32,496 bases of DNA, from contig JBEVLT010000164.1 of NCBI GenBank assembly GCA_040509055.1, forward strand, positions 1 through 32,496. The letters are read 5' to 3'. The translations under genes were made by a program, and so were the position numbers. This document shows, piece by piece, positions 1 through 6,140 of the stretch (position 1 is its first letter; every line of letters begins with the position of its first letter). The notes under the pieces are model-generated. The model did not search any database, was not told the DNA's origin, and worked only from the letters and a program-made list of their open reading frames with translations. The stretch comes from JAJKIP01 sp040509055 (lineage in GTDB: Bacteria > Bacteroidota > Bacteroidia > Chitinophagales > Chitinophagaceae).

Positions 1-174
1 TTTATTTCTATATTCAGCACTTTTTTCGGAGGGCTCATTCAGGGTTTCACCAATAGCGGGAAAGATTTTACAAAAGGCGCTGACAAAATGTTGGGGAGGA
101 AACACGATGTCCATGACAGGGGAAGCCCAACGCCCAGCTGCCGGGTCATCTTTCTTTGCCTTACCTGTGGCTAA
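1..174 (+). other. Possible 3' end of an ORF cut by the window edge
   Basis: Frame 1 is open from the first base to a TAA at 172-174, giving 57 residues without an initiating codon in view at the left end. The first 30 residues are hydrophobic then amphipathic (FISIFSTFFGGLIQGF, then a Lys/Asp-rich stretch), as at the end of a membrane-associated protein. The last 20 or so residues look like random translation. Codon use is not clearly that of the neighbouring genes. It could be a real C-terminus or chance. Positions 175-267 show nothing recognisable. Confidence 0.25.
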
Positions 175-267
175 CGCCGGCTTATTTTCTTTGTTGGTCC
201 GCGCTCGAAGACCCCGGTACTAACGCAGATGGCGGCTGCCGGCAATGCAAATGGGTCTCATCCCCGG

Positions 268-1365
268 TCAATCGTTCGTCTTACCCAGGTTTTTCTGCAC
301 CAGCAGCAGGTTCTTCTGCAGGGTCTGCTTCAGGTGGCGCTTTACCACCTGGCCCATCGATTGGCATTTGGTAAAAGCCGTGGTTTGCAGGTAGGCGTTC
401 AGTTCATTTTTCAGCTGGTTCACTTTTTCGGGGGTCGATATCTCGTCTTTGGACATGATGTCCAGCAGTTCCTTGATGCGGTATCGGTACGAGGCCAGCC
501 GGAAGGTGATCAAGGTGCGTTCCTCGGCCTGGTATTGGGCAATGGACTCCTTGTTGAGATGCGCCAGGCAAAGCTGCACATACGGGTTGTTTTCTTTGAA
601 AAACTGCGGCAGGTACAGGTTCTTTCGCCCCTCGTAGCTCTGCTGGTCGAAGTCGATAGCCCGGATGCGGTATTGGTAATCTTCGATGTCCGGGGTAATG
701 TCCACCACGAAGTTGTAGCTGCGCATGTCGCCCAGCAGCCGTACAAAACAGCGCTCGTTGAACTTCACGAATTCTTTGGCCAGCCTGATCTTGTTTGTAT
801 TGGCTTCGTTCAGGTGCCGGATAAACTGGTCGCCGGGCAGGCCGGCAATATGCTCCTCCACCAGGGTATCGTTGTCCGTGAAAAAGGTGATATGATTGGG
901 GGAAAGGATATGCTCCAGTTCCAGCCCGTAGATGCGAGAGGCATCCGCTACCTTGATATAGTAATGATCGTAGTTGTCGTTGTACTTGTTTACGATCCGG
1001 ATGCGGAAGGGGTGGGAGTTGCCAAAAGTGCAGTAGTCTATTCGCGCCACGTCCAGGTGGCTGGTAAAGCTGAAATCTCCTTCCGTTTTGTGTATCGCGT
1101 AGATCTTCACCAGCCCGTCGCGGATAAAATCCCATTCCCGCTTGTCGTAGATCGTTTTTTCCCACAGCGTATCCTTGCCGTTCTTGTCCCTGATCGGCAC
1201 CGAAAAAGTATAACGCAGCAGGTCGGTATACGATACCGGCAACTTTACTTCACGTCCATGATTTTTCAGGTAGGCACGCAAGGCCTTGTTCACCGGGAAC
1301 ATCGGCTTTTTACGGGATGGCTTTTCGCTTTCCGTTTTATCCTGTTTATCGATGGTAAACTCCAT
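268..1365 (-). CDS. Uncharacterised protein with protein-kinase-like motifs
   Basis: This 365-residue protein has no signal peptide or membrane segment, so it is probably cytoplasmic. I do not recognise a named family. Its motif order resembles a kinase-like fold: YYIKVAD with Lys138 (where the ATP-binding Lys would sit), a helix RIYGLELEHIL with Glu149/Glu151, a hinge-like VEEHIAGLPG at about 169-178, LLGDMRSYN with Asp213 and Asn218 (like the GDxxxxN catalytic loop of aminoglycoside and choline kinases), and IRAIDFD with Asp238/Asp240 in place of DFG. The C-terminal 100 residues are helical and basic. It is the last gene of an apparent minus-strand operon, 46 bp after the metal-receptor gene. 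The ATG at 1363-1365 is the natural start. The kinase reading is inference from motif order only; the CDS itself is well supported over its opposite-strand shadow. Confidence 0.85.
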   Translation of the reverse strand: MEFTIDKQDKTESEKPSRKKPMFPVNKALRAYLKNHGREVKLPVSYTDLLRYTFSVPIRDKNGKDTLWEKTIYDKREWDFIRDGLVKIYAIHKTEGDFSFTSHLDVARIDYCTFGNSHPFRIRIVNKYNDNYDHYYIKVADASRIYGLELEHILSPNHITFFTDNDTLVEEHIAGLPGDQFIRHLNEANTNKIRLAKEFVKFNERCFVRLLGDMRSYNFVVDITPDIEDYQYRIRAIDFDQQSYEGRKNLYLPQFFKENNPYVQLCLAHLNKESIAQYQAEERTLITFRLASYRYRIKELLDIMSKDEISTPEKVNQLKNELNAYLQTTAFTKCQSMGQVVKRHLKQTLQKNLLLVQKNLGKTND

Positions 1366-1411
1366 GCTGAAAGATAAGATTTTGAAAACAGAGGCGGCGC
1401 CGGCAATATGA

Positions 1412-2200
1412 TTATAAACAGCCTTGCTGCCTTAACCTGTTGAAATAGTCCGGGGCCAGCAGCAGCCGGCTGCCATACCAGCTGAACAATTCCCCGTCCA
1501 CCAGCAGGATGCGGGTTCCGGGCAACAGCGCCTGCAGCTCCTCTACATGTTTTTGCCGGAACGGATAAGGCTCTGACGACAGCAGCAGCCATTCACAACC
1601 CGCTTCTTTCACTTCTTCTACGCTCAGTTCGGGATAACGCCGGCGGTGCTGAAAAATATTCTCAAACCCGGCGGCTTCGAGCATGGCATGGATGAACGTA
1701 TCGCCGCCCACGGTCATATACGGTTCGCGCCAGATGAGGTAGCAGGTTCGCAGCTTGTAGTCAATAGCCGGTAGCCGGGAAAAACTCTCAGTGATCTGCC
1801 TGATTATTTGTGCTGAAGCCGCTTCTTTGCCGGTCATGTTCCCGATAGCGGCGATCATGTCGTACGCGTCTTCCAGGGTGTTGACATCACTGGTCCAGAC
1901 CGGGTAGTGCCTGGCCAGCTCCTCCACCTGCTCTTTCACATTTTCTTCCTTGTTGGCAATAATCAGATCAGGCTGTAGCTGGTGGATGGCCTCCACCTTC
2001 ACTTGCTTGGTACCGCCTATCTTTGGTTTGCTGTGGAACCAGGCTTGGGGGTGCACACAAAATTTTGTGATGCCCGCCACCTGCTCCTCTAGTCCCAGGT
2101 CATGCAGCAATTCCGTTTGGGATGGTACCAGCGAGATGATACGCCGGGGTTCATGATCCAGCACCATGCTTCGCCCGGTCTGATCGGTATAGACGGCCAT
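1412..2200 (-). CDS. BtuF-like helical-backbone metal receptor, no signal peptide
   Basis: Predicted 262-residue protein of the periplasmic-binding fold that binds cobalamin or Fe-siderophores (helical backbone metal receptor, BtuF/FhuD type). It shows the family's opening RRIISLVPSQTELLHDLGL (about 19-37), the GGTKQVKVEAIHQLQPDLIIA segment (62-82), a long linking helix, and a second lobe with WREPYMTVGGDTFIHAMLEAAGFENIF. The start chosen is the ATG at 2198-2200, 4 bp after the stop of the upstream CBS gene. A longer in-frame start would overlap that gene and add a low-complexity Ser/Thr tail. No signal peptide or lipobox is visible, so it is probably cytoplasmic, unlike transport-linked BtuF, and no permease or ATPase gene is nearby. 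Ligand and role are unknown. Tight spacing suggests co-expression with the sulfur-amino-acid enzyme upstream. Confidence 0.88.
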   Translation of the reverse strand: MAVYTDQTGRSMVLDHEPRRIISLVPSQTELLHDLGLEEQVAGITKFCVHPQAWFHSKPKIGGTKQVKVEAIHQLQPDLIIANKEENVKEQVEELARHYPVWTSDVNTLEDAYDMIAAIGNMTGKEAASAQIIRQITESFSRLPAIDYKLRTCYLIWREPYMTVGGDTFIHAMLEAAGFENIFQHRRRYPELSVEEVKEAGCEWLLLSSEPYPFRQKHVEELQALLPGTRILLVDGELFSWYGSRLLLAPDYFNRLRQQGCL

Positions 2201-2204
2201 AAAG

Positions 2205-3563
2205 CTACTTGCCCAATGCCTGGAGCACGTCGTACTTGGTGATGATATGGTAGTTGCCGGCATCGTCCTTGGCCAGCACAGCCCCGTTGCCTTTGTGAAT
2301 GAGCGGGCTCAGCTTTTCCACCGGTGTATCGAAAGCCACCAGCGGCAGGGCCGGTTCCATCACATCAGCCACTTTCGAATGCTTGATCTCGGGGTTGTCG
2401 AATACTTTCTGGAACAGTCCGCCTTCGCTGATGGCGCCCACCGGCCCGCTGCCGTTCATCACGGGCAGCTGCTCGATATCGTATTTCTTCATCAGCTCCA
2501 CCGCGTCGGCCACCGTTTGCGCAGGTTCGATGGTGATCAGCCGCTTGGCCCCCCTGGAGCTGATCACATCCCTGAAGGTTTTTACATCCAGGAATCCGCG
2601 TTCGATCATCCACTGATCGTTGTAGATCTTGGCCACATAGCGGCTGCCATGATCGTGAAAGATGCAAACCACGAGATCGTCTTTTTTCAACCGGCTTTTC
2701 AGTTGCAGCAGCCCCTGCAGGCAGCTGCCGGCGCTATAGCCGCAAAAAATGCCCTCTTCTTTGGCCAGCCGCCGGGCCATTACCGCACCATCCTTGTCGG
2801 TCACCTGCTCAAAGTGATCGATCACGCTCATGTCGTAGTTTTCAGGAACGAAATCCTCCCCGAACCCTTCGCTCACGTAGGGGTGCACCTGGCTCATGTC
2901 CACTTCGCCGGTATTGTAATATTTGGTAAGCAGCGATCCGTACACGTCGATCGCCCACACCTGTATGTCCGGGTTCTTTTCTTTCAGGTATTGCGCCGTG
3001 CCGGTGACCGTGCCGCCGGTGCCGGCCGTCACTACCAGGTGCGTGATCCTGCCGTCCGTCTGGTTCCATATCTCCGGGCCCGTGGTCTCATAGTGCGCCA
3101 GCCGGTTGGCCAGGTTGTCGTACTGGTTGCAGAAAAAGGAATTGGGTATCTCTTTGGAAAGCCGCCGGGCCACCGAGTAATAGCTACGCGGATCCTCGGG
3201 CTCCACGTTAGTCGGACAGACGATCACTTCGGCGCCTACGGCCTTCAGGATGTCCATTTTTTCCTTGCTCTGCTTATCGGTAGTGGCAAAAATGCATTTG
3301 TATCCTTTTACCACGGCAGCCAGGGCCAGCCCCATACCGGTATTGCCGGAGGTGCATTCGATGATGGTGCCGCCCGGTTTCAGTTTGCCTTCTTTCTCTG
3401 CCACTTCCACCATCTTCACGGCCATGCGGTCCTTGATGGAGTTGCCGGGATTGAAATAGTCCACTTTGGCAGCCACCAGGCAGGGTATATCCCGCGTCAC
3501 TTTGTTGAGCCGGATCAGGGGAGTATTGCCGATCGTTTCCAGTATGTTGTTCCTGATATTCAT
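2205..3563 (-). CDS. Cystathionine beta-synthase / cysteine synthase-like PLP enzyme with CBS pair
   Basis: Predicted fold-type II PLP enzyme of 452 residues that makes cystathionine from serine and homocysteine, or cysteine from an activated serine. The N-terminal catalytic part (about 1-320) has ETIGNTPLIRL, NPGNSIKDRMA with the PLP Schiff-base Lys44, SGNTGMG near 70 (substrate/PLP phosphate loop), and GTGGTVTGTAQYLKEKNP. The C-terminal 120 residues carry two CBS repeats (ITIEPAQTVADAVELMKKYDIEQLPV, then VADVMEPALPLVAFDTPVEKL). Length and CBS tail match cystathionine beta-synthase rather than the shorter CysK/CysM, but the sequence alone does not fix the substrate. It is the first gene of a three-gene minus-strand set; a TACCTTTGC -7 box lies about 20 bp upstream of the ATG. 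Confidence 0.93.
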   Translation of the reverse strand: MNIRNNILETIGNTPLIRLNKVTRDIPCLVAAKVDYFNPGNSIKDRMAVKMVEVAEKEGKLKPGGTIIECTSGNTGMGLALAAVVKGYKCIFATTDKQSKEKMDILKAVGAEVIVCPTNVEPEDPRSYYSVARRLSKEIPNSFFCNQYDNLANRLAHYETTGPEIWNQTDGRITHLVVTAGTGGTVTGTAQYLKEKNPDIQVWAIDVYGSLLTKYYNTGEVDMSQVHPYVSEGFGEDFVPENYDMSVIDHFEQVTDKDGAVMARRLAKEEGIFCGYSAGSCLQGLLQLKSRLKKDDLVVCIFHDHGSRYVAKIYNDQWMIERGFLDVKTFRDVISSRGAKRLITIEPAQTVADAVELMKKYDIEQLPVMNGSGPVGAISEGGLFQKVFDNPEIKHSKVADVMEPALPLVAFDTPVEKLSPLIHKGNGAVLAKDDAGNYHIITKYDVLQALGK

Positions 3564-3582
3564 ATGCGCTTTTTATCGTGCC

Positions 3583-3591
3583 GCAAAGGTA
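3583..3591 (-). promoter_or_regulatory. Bacteroidota -7 box upstream of the CBS gene
   Basis: On the minus strand this reads TACCTTTGC, an exact match to the Bacteroidota housekeeping -7 consensus TAnnTTTG. It lies 20 bp before the ATG at 3563. No clear TTTG -33 element is visible at 19-21 bp further upstream, so the call rests on the -7 box and its position. Confidence 0.6.
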
Positions 3592-3756
3592 GGTTTTTCG
3601 GTACGGAGTCTGGCGCAGCCGTACAACTGGCAGGGTATCAATTTGGTTTTCACGCGGCGGCCGAAACGACCGGGTACGGCAAAATACAAAGAGGCAGCGT
3701 TCTTTATCTGCTGCATCCCGATAGCTATCAGGCGCTGCGACATCGCTCAACTAATA

Positions 3757-3792
3757 AAGCCCCTCAGCAGCCTGTCGGCGGAAAAGGGGCTT
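3757..3792. repeat. 8-bp inverted repeat in the CBS / anti-sigma gap
   Basis: Arms AAGCCCCT (3757-3764) and AGGGGCTT (3785-3792) are perfectly complementary with a 20-nt spacer. They lie in the intergenic stretch 3564-3814, downstream of the anti-sigma gene on the minus strand. They could form a second hairpin after the stop-codon hairpin at 3799-3819. No strong T-run follows, so function is uncertain. Confidence 0.35.
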
Positions 3793-3798
3793 ACCGGA

Positions 3799-3819
3799 CT
3801 TGATGAACGGGTCATCAAG
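3799..3819 (-). terminator. Hairpin overlapping the anti-sigma stop codon, possible terminator
   Basis: CTTGATGA (3799-3806) and TCATCAAG (3812-3819) form a perfect 8-bp stem with a 5-nt loop. The TGA stop at 3815-3817 lies inside one arm. There is no immediate T-tract on the minus strand, so it is a weak intrinsic terminator at best and may instead protect the transcript 3' end. Confidence 0.4.
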
Positions 3820-4324
3820 CTTCTTTGTGTATCTTTTTCCGCTTGTTGGCCAGGTACCTGTCCAGCAGGAACAGTCCGAGCACCACGTTGATCATCATAA
3901 AGATGCTCACATACGTATTGTTGAAGAAGCGGCTGTAGTCTATTTTACCGAACTCCCAGGGTATAATGTTACGATCGGTTACCTTCCAGTCCAGTTGTCC
4001 CATCCCATAGGCCAGGAAACCGGCGATCAGCGTAATAAAAAAGATGACGATACTGCGGATGATGTTTTTGTTGATATAGGACCTGGCGGCAGGGGCGATC
4101 TGCAAACGCGCTATTTCATCCATCACGTTTTTGGTAAAGCGCAGCGAGGGCTCTTCCAGCGCGGAAGATTGGATCAGCCCGTGCATGTCCAGCAACTCCT
4201 GGTAGCTGGCCTGCCAGCCGGCATCGGTTTCCAGCAATTTTTCAATGGCGACCCTTTCTTGCGGGGCGGAGCTGCCATCGATATACTCCCACAAACGCTC
4301 TTCCATGTTGGATTGACTGTTCAT
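3815..4324 (-). CDS. Putative anti-sigma factor, two-TM membrane protein
   Basis: Predicted 169-residue inner-membrane protein. The N-terminal 50 residues (MEERLWEYIDGSSAPQERV and onward) resemble the short helical cytoplasmic domain of anti-sigma factors, beginning with a leg such as LWEYIDG, but the HxxxCxxC zinc motif is absent. Two hydrophobic segments follow at about 88-108 (SIVIFFITLIAGFLAYGM) and 137-157 (VSIFMMINVVLGLFLLDRYL), with a Lys/Arg-rich cytoplasmic tail. It lies directly downstream of an ECF sigma gene, which is the main reason for the call. The start chosen is the ATG at 4322-4324, 29 bp after the sigma stop. An upstream TTG at 4357 would overlap the sigma stop and add 11 residues, and is less likely. 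Function is inferred from context and architecture. Confidence 0.78.
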   Translation of the reverse strand: MNSQSNMEERLWEYIDGSSAPQERVAIEKLLETDAGWQASYQELLDMHGLIQSSALEEPSLRFTKNVMDEIARLQIAPAARSYINKNIIRSIVIFFITLIAGFLAYGMGQLDWKVTDRNIIPWEFGKIDYSRFFNNTYVSIFMMINVVLGLFLLDRYLANKRKKIHKEA

Positions 4325-4353
4325 ACGCTCGGTTTTAAATGGTGTTGCCCTGT

Positions 4354-4935
4354 TCAATGCAGGTCCCTGACCTCCTCTGCAAAATGAGTTTCCATTTTCT
4401 CTTTCAGCCTGGCCCGGGCCCTGTGCAGCCTCACTTTTGCGGTATTGGCTTCGATACCCAGCACATGGGCGATCTCCTCCAGTGTTTGCTCTCCCTTGTA
4501 AAACAAAGTTATGATCTCTGCGTCATCCGTGCCCAGCATCCTGATGGCGTTGTTGACCATGCCGATCCTCGACTTTTGCTCTACCACGTTGGCCCGCAGT
4601 CCCGAATCCAGGCTGTCGGCTGCTTCAAATACCTTTTCACTGTCCAGCGAGTGAGTTTCCACCCGCTTTTTCCGCAGGAAGGTCAGGCAGGTCGTATTCA
4701 CGATGGTATAGAGCCAGGTGCTGAATTTGGAATCACCCCTGAAATCGGCCAGCGAACGGTATGCCTTTATAAAACTGTCCTGCGATACCTCTTCGGCATC
4801 TTCCCTGTTTTTGGTAAAGCGCAGCGCCAGGGTGAAAACAAAGTTCCGGTAACGGTCAACCAGCCCGGCATAAGCCTGCTGGTCACCCCTTAGCACTTTG
4901 CTAATGATCTCATTATCATTTAGTCCGGTCGACAT
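4354..4935 (-). CDS. ECF-type RNA polymerase sigma factor
   Basis: Predicted 193-residue sigma-70 family factor of the extracytoplasmic-function group, which directs RNA polymerase to a small regulon. Region 2 (about 21-90) has LVDRYRNFVFTLALRFT, then EDAEEVSQDSFIKAYRSL and the -10-binding FSTWLYTIVNTTCLTFLRKKR. Region 4 (about 125-180) ends in a helix-turn-helix, EEIAHVLGIEANTAKVRLHR, for the -35 element. No region 1 or 3 is present, as expected for ECF factors. It is followed by a putative anti-sigma gene and is divergent from a DUF6249 gene. A motif (4944-4974) matching two further copies upstream of the divergent gene places a probable self-regulated promoter immediately before the ATG, leaving almost no 5' leader. 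Confidence 0.95.
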   Translation of the reverse strand: MSTGLNDNEIISKVLRGDQQAYAGLVDRYRNFVFTLALRFTKNREDAEEVSQDSFIKAYRSLADFRGDSKFSTWLYTIVNTTCLTFLRKKRVETHSLDSEKVFEAADSLDSGLRANVVEQKSRIGMVNNAIRMLGTDDAEIITLFYKGEQTLEEIAHVLGIEANTAKVRLHRARARLKEKMETHFAEEVRDLH

Positions 4936-4943
4936 CCGCTGTC

Positions 4944-4974
4944 TAAGACTACCTGCGGGCAGCTTAGGTTACAC
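4944..4974 (-). promoter_or_regulatory. Putative ECF promoter, copy 1, facing the sigma gene
   Basis: On the minus strand: GTGTAACCTA, 12 nt, then GTAGTCTTA. It shares TGTAACC, the exact spacing, and GTAGTCNTA with two plus-strand copies (5018-5048 and 5087-5117). The AAC-bearing upstream element and GTC-bearing downstream element fit the general ECF -35/-10 layout. The downstream element ends 8 bp before the ATG (4935), so a transcript from it would be nearly leaderless. Confidence 0.62.
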
Positions 4975-5017
4975 ACAAAATACGTTTTTTAAAAGCAGGC
5001 TGCTCCGGAAGAACAGG

Positions 5018-5048
5018 CTGTAACCGGCGGCAACCGGCTGTAGTCATA
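5018..5048 (+). promoter_or_regulatory. Putative ECF promoter, copy 2, facing the DUF6249 gene
   Basis: CTGTAACCGG (5018-5027), 12 nt, then GTAGTCATA (5040-5048). It repeats 69 bp downstream with the same internal spacing (5087-5117), while the 12-nt spacers differ. Conserved ends with a divergent spacer are expected of a bipartite promoter rather than a simple duplication. Confidence 0.55.
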
Positions 5049-5086
5049 CTCCCGGAAACCATTTTTTTGGAAAAGTTTCTTTAAAC

Positions 5087-5117
5087 CTGTAACCGGTTTG
5101 CAATGCCGGTAGTCGTA
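5087..5117 (+). promoter_or_regulatory. Putative ECF promoter, copy 3, proximal to the DUF6249 gene
   Basis: CTGTAACCGG (5087-5096), 12 nt, then GTAGTCGTA (5109-5117). It lies about 41 bp before the ATG at 5159, a normal distance for a promoter with a short leader. It is the best candidate for the active promoter of the DUF6249 gene under the divergently encoded sigma factor. Confidence 0.62.
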
Positions 5118-5158
5118 AAAGGAACACCAAGTCATCATTTCACTGTAAAACTTATATT

Positions 5159-5557
5159 ATGGAAGGATTTTTTGTAATGGTCGCGTTCATTAGCTTTCTC
5201 ACCTGTGTATTCGGCATTTTTTACCTGAACTCCCGCCAGAACCTGGCCATGATCGAAAAAGGGTTGAATCCCCGTATCCGGTACAACCGGCCGGCTCCTT
5301 TTAAGATCCTGAAATGGGCATTGCTGCTGATTGGCGCAGGCGCGGGACTGTTCCTGGCCTATATCCTGGATGAGTATGCGCTGGTGCGCTTCGGATCTTA
5401 TGTCAACGATCATGGCATCACGCACTATTACCGGAAAGACAACCCGGCTATTTATTTCGCGCTGATCGCCATCGGCGGAGGGCTCGGGCTGTTCTTCTCC
5501 TACCTGATGGAGAAGAAGTGGATGGACGAGAACAAAGAGGTATTCGCGCAGCCATAA
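5159..5557 (+). CDS. DUF6249-like small membrane protein
   Basis: Predicted 132-residue inner-membrane protein with three hydrophobic segments at about 4-23, 50-70 and 97-117. Between the first two is the signature NLAMIEKGLNPRI, typical of DUF6249 proteins of Bacteroidota (pattern close to RMAMIEKGM.P). No enzymatic motif is seen and the biochemical role is unknown. It is divergent from the ECF sigma/anti-sigma pair and preceded by two tandem copies of the motif that also lies upstream of the sigma gene, so it is probably a target of that sigma factor. A strong intrinsic terminator follows at 5583-5612, so it is a single-gene transcript. Family assignment is from memory of the motif, not from a search. 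Confidence 0.8.
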   Translation: MEGFFVMVAFISFLTCVFGIFYLNSRQNLAMIEKGLNPRIRYNRPAPFKILKWALLLIGAGAGLFLAYILDEYALVRFGSYVNDHGITHYYRKDNPAIYFALIAIGGGLGLFFSYLMEKKWMDENKEVFAQP

Positions 5558-5582
5558 CTCCTCTTTACCTGATTTTGCAAAG

Positions 5583-5612
5583 CACCCGGCAATAAACAGG
5601 CCGGGTGTTTTT
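5583..5612 (+). terminator. Intrinsic terminator after the DUF6249 gene
   Basis: Perfect 8-bp GC-rich stem CACCCGGC (5583-5590) and GCCGGGTG (5600-5607), 9-nt loop, followed by TTTTT and further T-rich sequence. On the minus strand the T-tract is poor, so it mainly serves the plus-strand gene. Confidence 0.88.
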
Positions 5613-5632
5613 ATTTAGGTCAGCGGCATTGA

Positions 5633-6136
5633 TCAATTCATGGTCTGCCGGAAGATGGCTTCCAGCGCTTTGCTCACGCCTTCAAAATAAGCCTGTTTTT
5701 TAAAACAGGGAAGAATAAGCTCATCCACGATCTGCTGCGCTTCCGCATCGGTCAGCCGGCCTTCCAGCCCGGGACCTGTTTCGATGCGTACATACCTTAA
5801 TGCAGGAGAAAAAATGAGGCCGATACCGTTATTTCTTTGCTGTTGGCCAACACCCCATTCGCTGAACAGCCGCCAGGAATATTTTTCAAAATCTTCCAGC
5901 GAAGTGATAGTGGCTGAATCCGGGTTAATAGTGACGACTGCTGTCTGGTTGGAGGTCTTTGCTTCATGCGCCCGGATCAGGCTGTCCAGGTAATTGATTT
6001 GCGCGGAAGTAAAGACCTGTGCAAAATCAGAGACCCAACCCACCGGTTCAGGAAGGGGAGCCTCCTTTTGCCCGGCACAGCCAATGGAAAAAAACAGTGC
6101 TAACAGGACACAGCAAAACCGGCAGAACCAGAGCAT
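5633..6136 (-). CDS. TPM-domain protein, probable lipoprotein
   Basis: Predicted 167-residue exported protein with one TPM (TPM_phosphatase) domain. The N-terminus is a hydrophobic signal (MLWFCRFCCVLLALFFSIGC) ending at Cys20, a plausible though imperfect lipobox. The domain follows from about residue 31: VGWVSDFAQVFTSAQINYLDSLI, a central QTAVVTINPD strand, WGVGQQQRNNGIGLIFSP, then RYVRIETGPGLEGRLTDAEAQQIVDE. Family members occur in membrane-protein and photosystem quality control and in flavoprotein or LemA-linked loci; phosphatase activity is not general. It lies 4 bp downstream of the S41 protease gene, so both are likely envelope proteins expressed together. No C-terminal transmembrane segment or Gly-rich tail is present, unlike YgcG-type members. 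Confidence 0.88.
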   Translation of the reverse strand: MLWFCRFCCVLLALFFSIGCAGQKEAPLPEPVGWVSDFAQVFTSAQINYLDSLIRAHEAKTSNQTAVVTINPDSATITSLEDFEKYSWRLFSEWGVGQQQRNNGIGLIFSPALRYVRIETGPGLEGRLTDAEAQQIVDELILPCFKKQAYFEGVSKALEAIFRQTMN

Positions 6137-6140
6137 ACGC

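Noticed and set aside
229..1377. 382-residue plus-strand frame
   Set aside because: It is the antisense of the 365-residue minus-strand gene; composition is Val/Phe/Gln-heavy with no motif, whereas the minus strand gives a coherent protein.
2201..2263. N-terminal extension of the BtuF-like protein
   Set aside because: It overlaps the end of the CBS gene and adds a Ser/Thr-rich tail unlike a signal peptide.
2247..3803. 518-residue plus-strand frame over the CBS gene
   Set aside because: The minus strand encodes a clear PLP enzyme with all motifs; the plus frame is a shadow of high-GC codon use.
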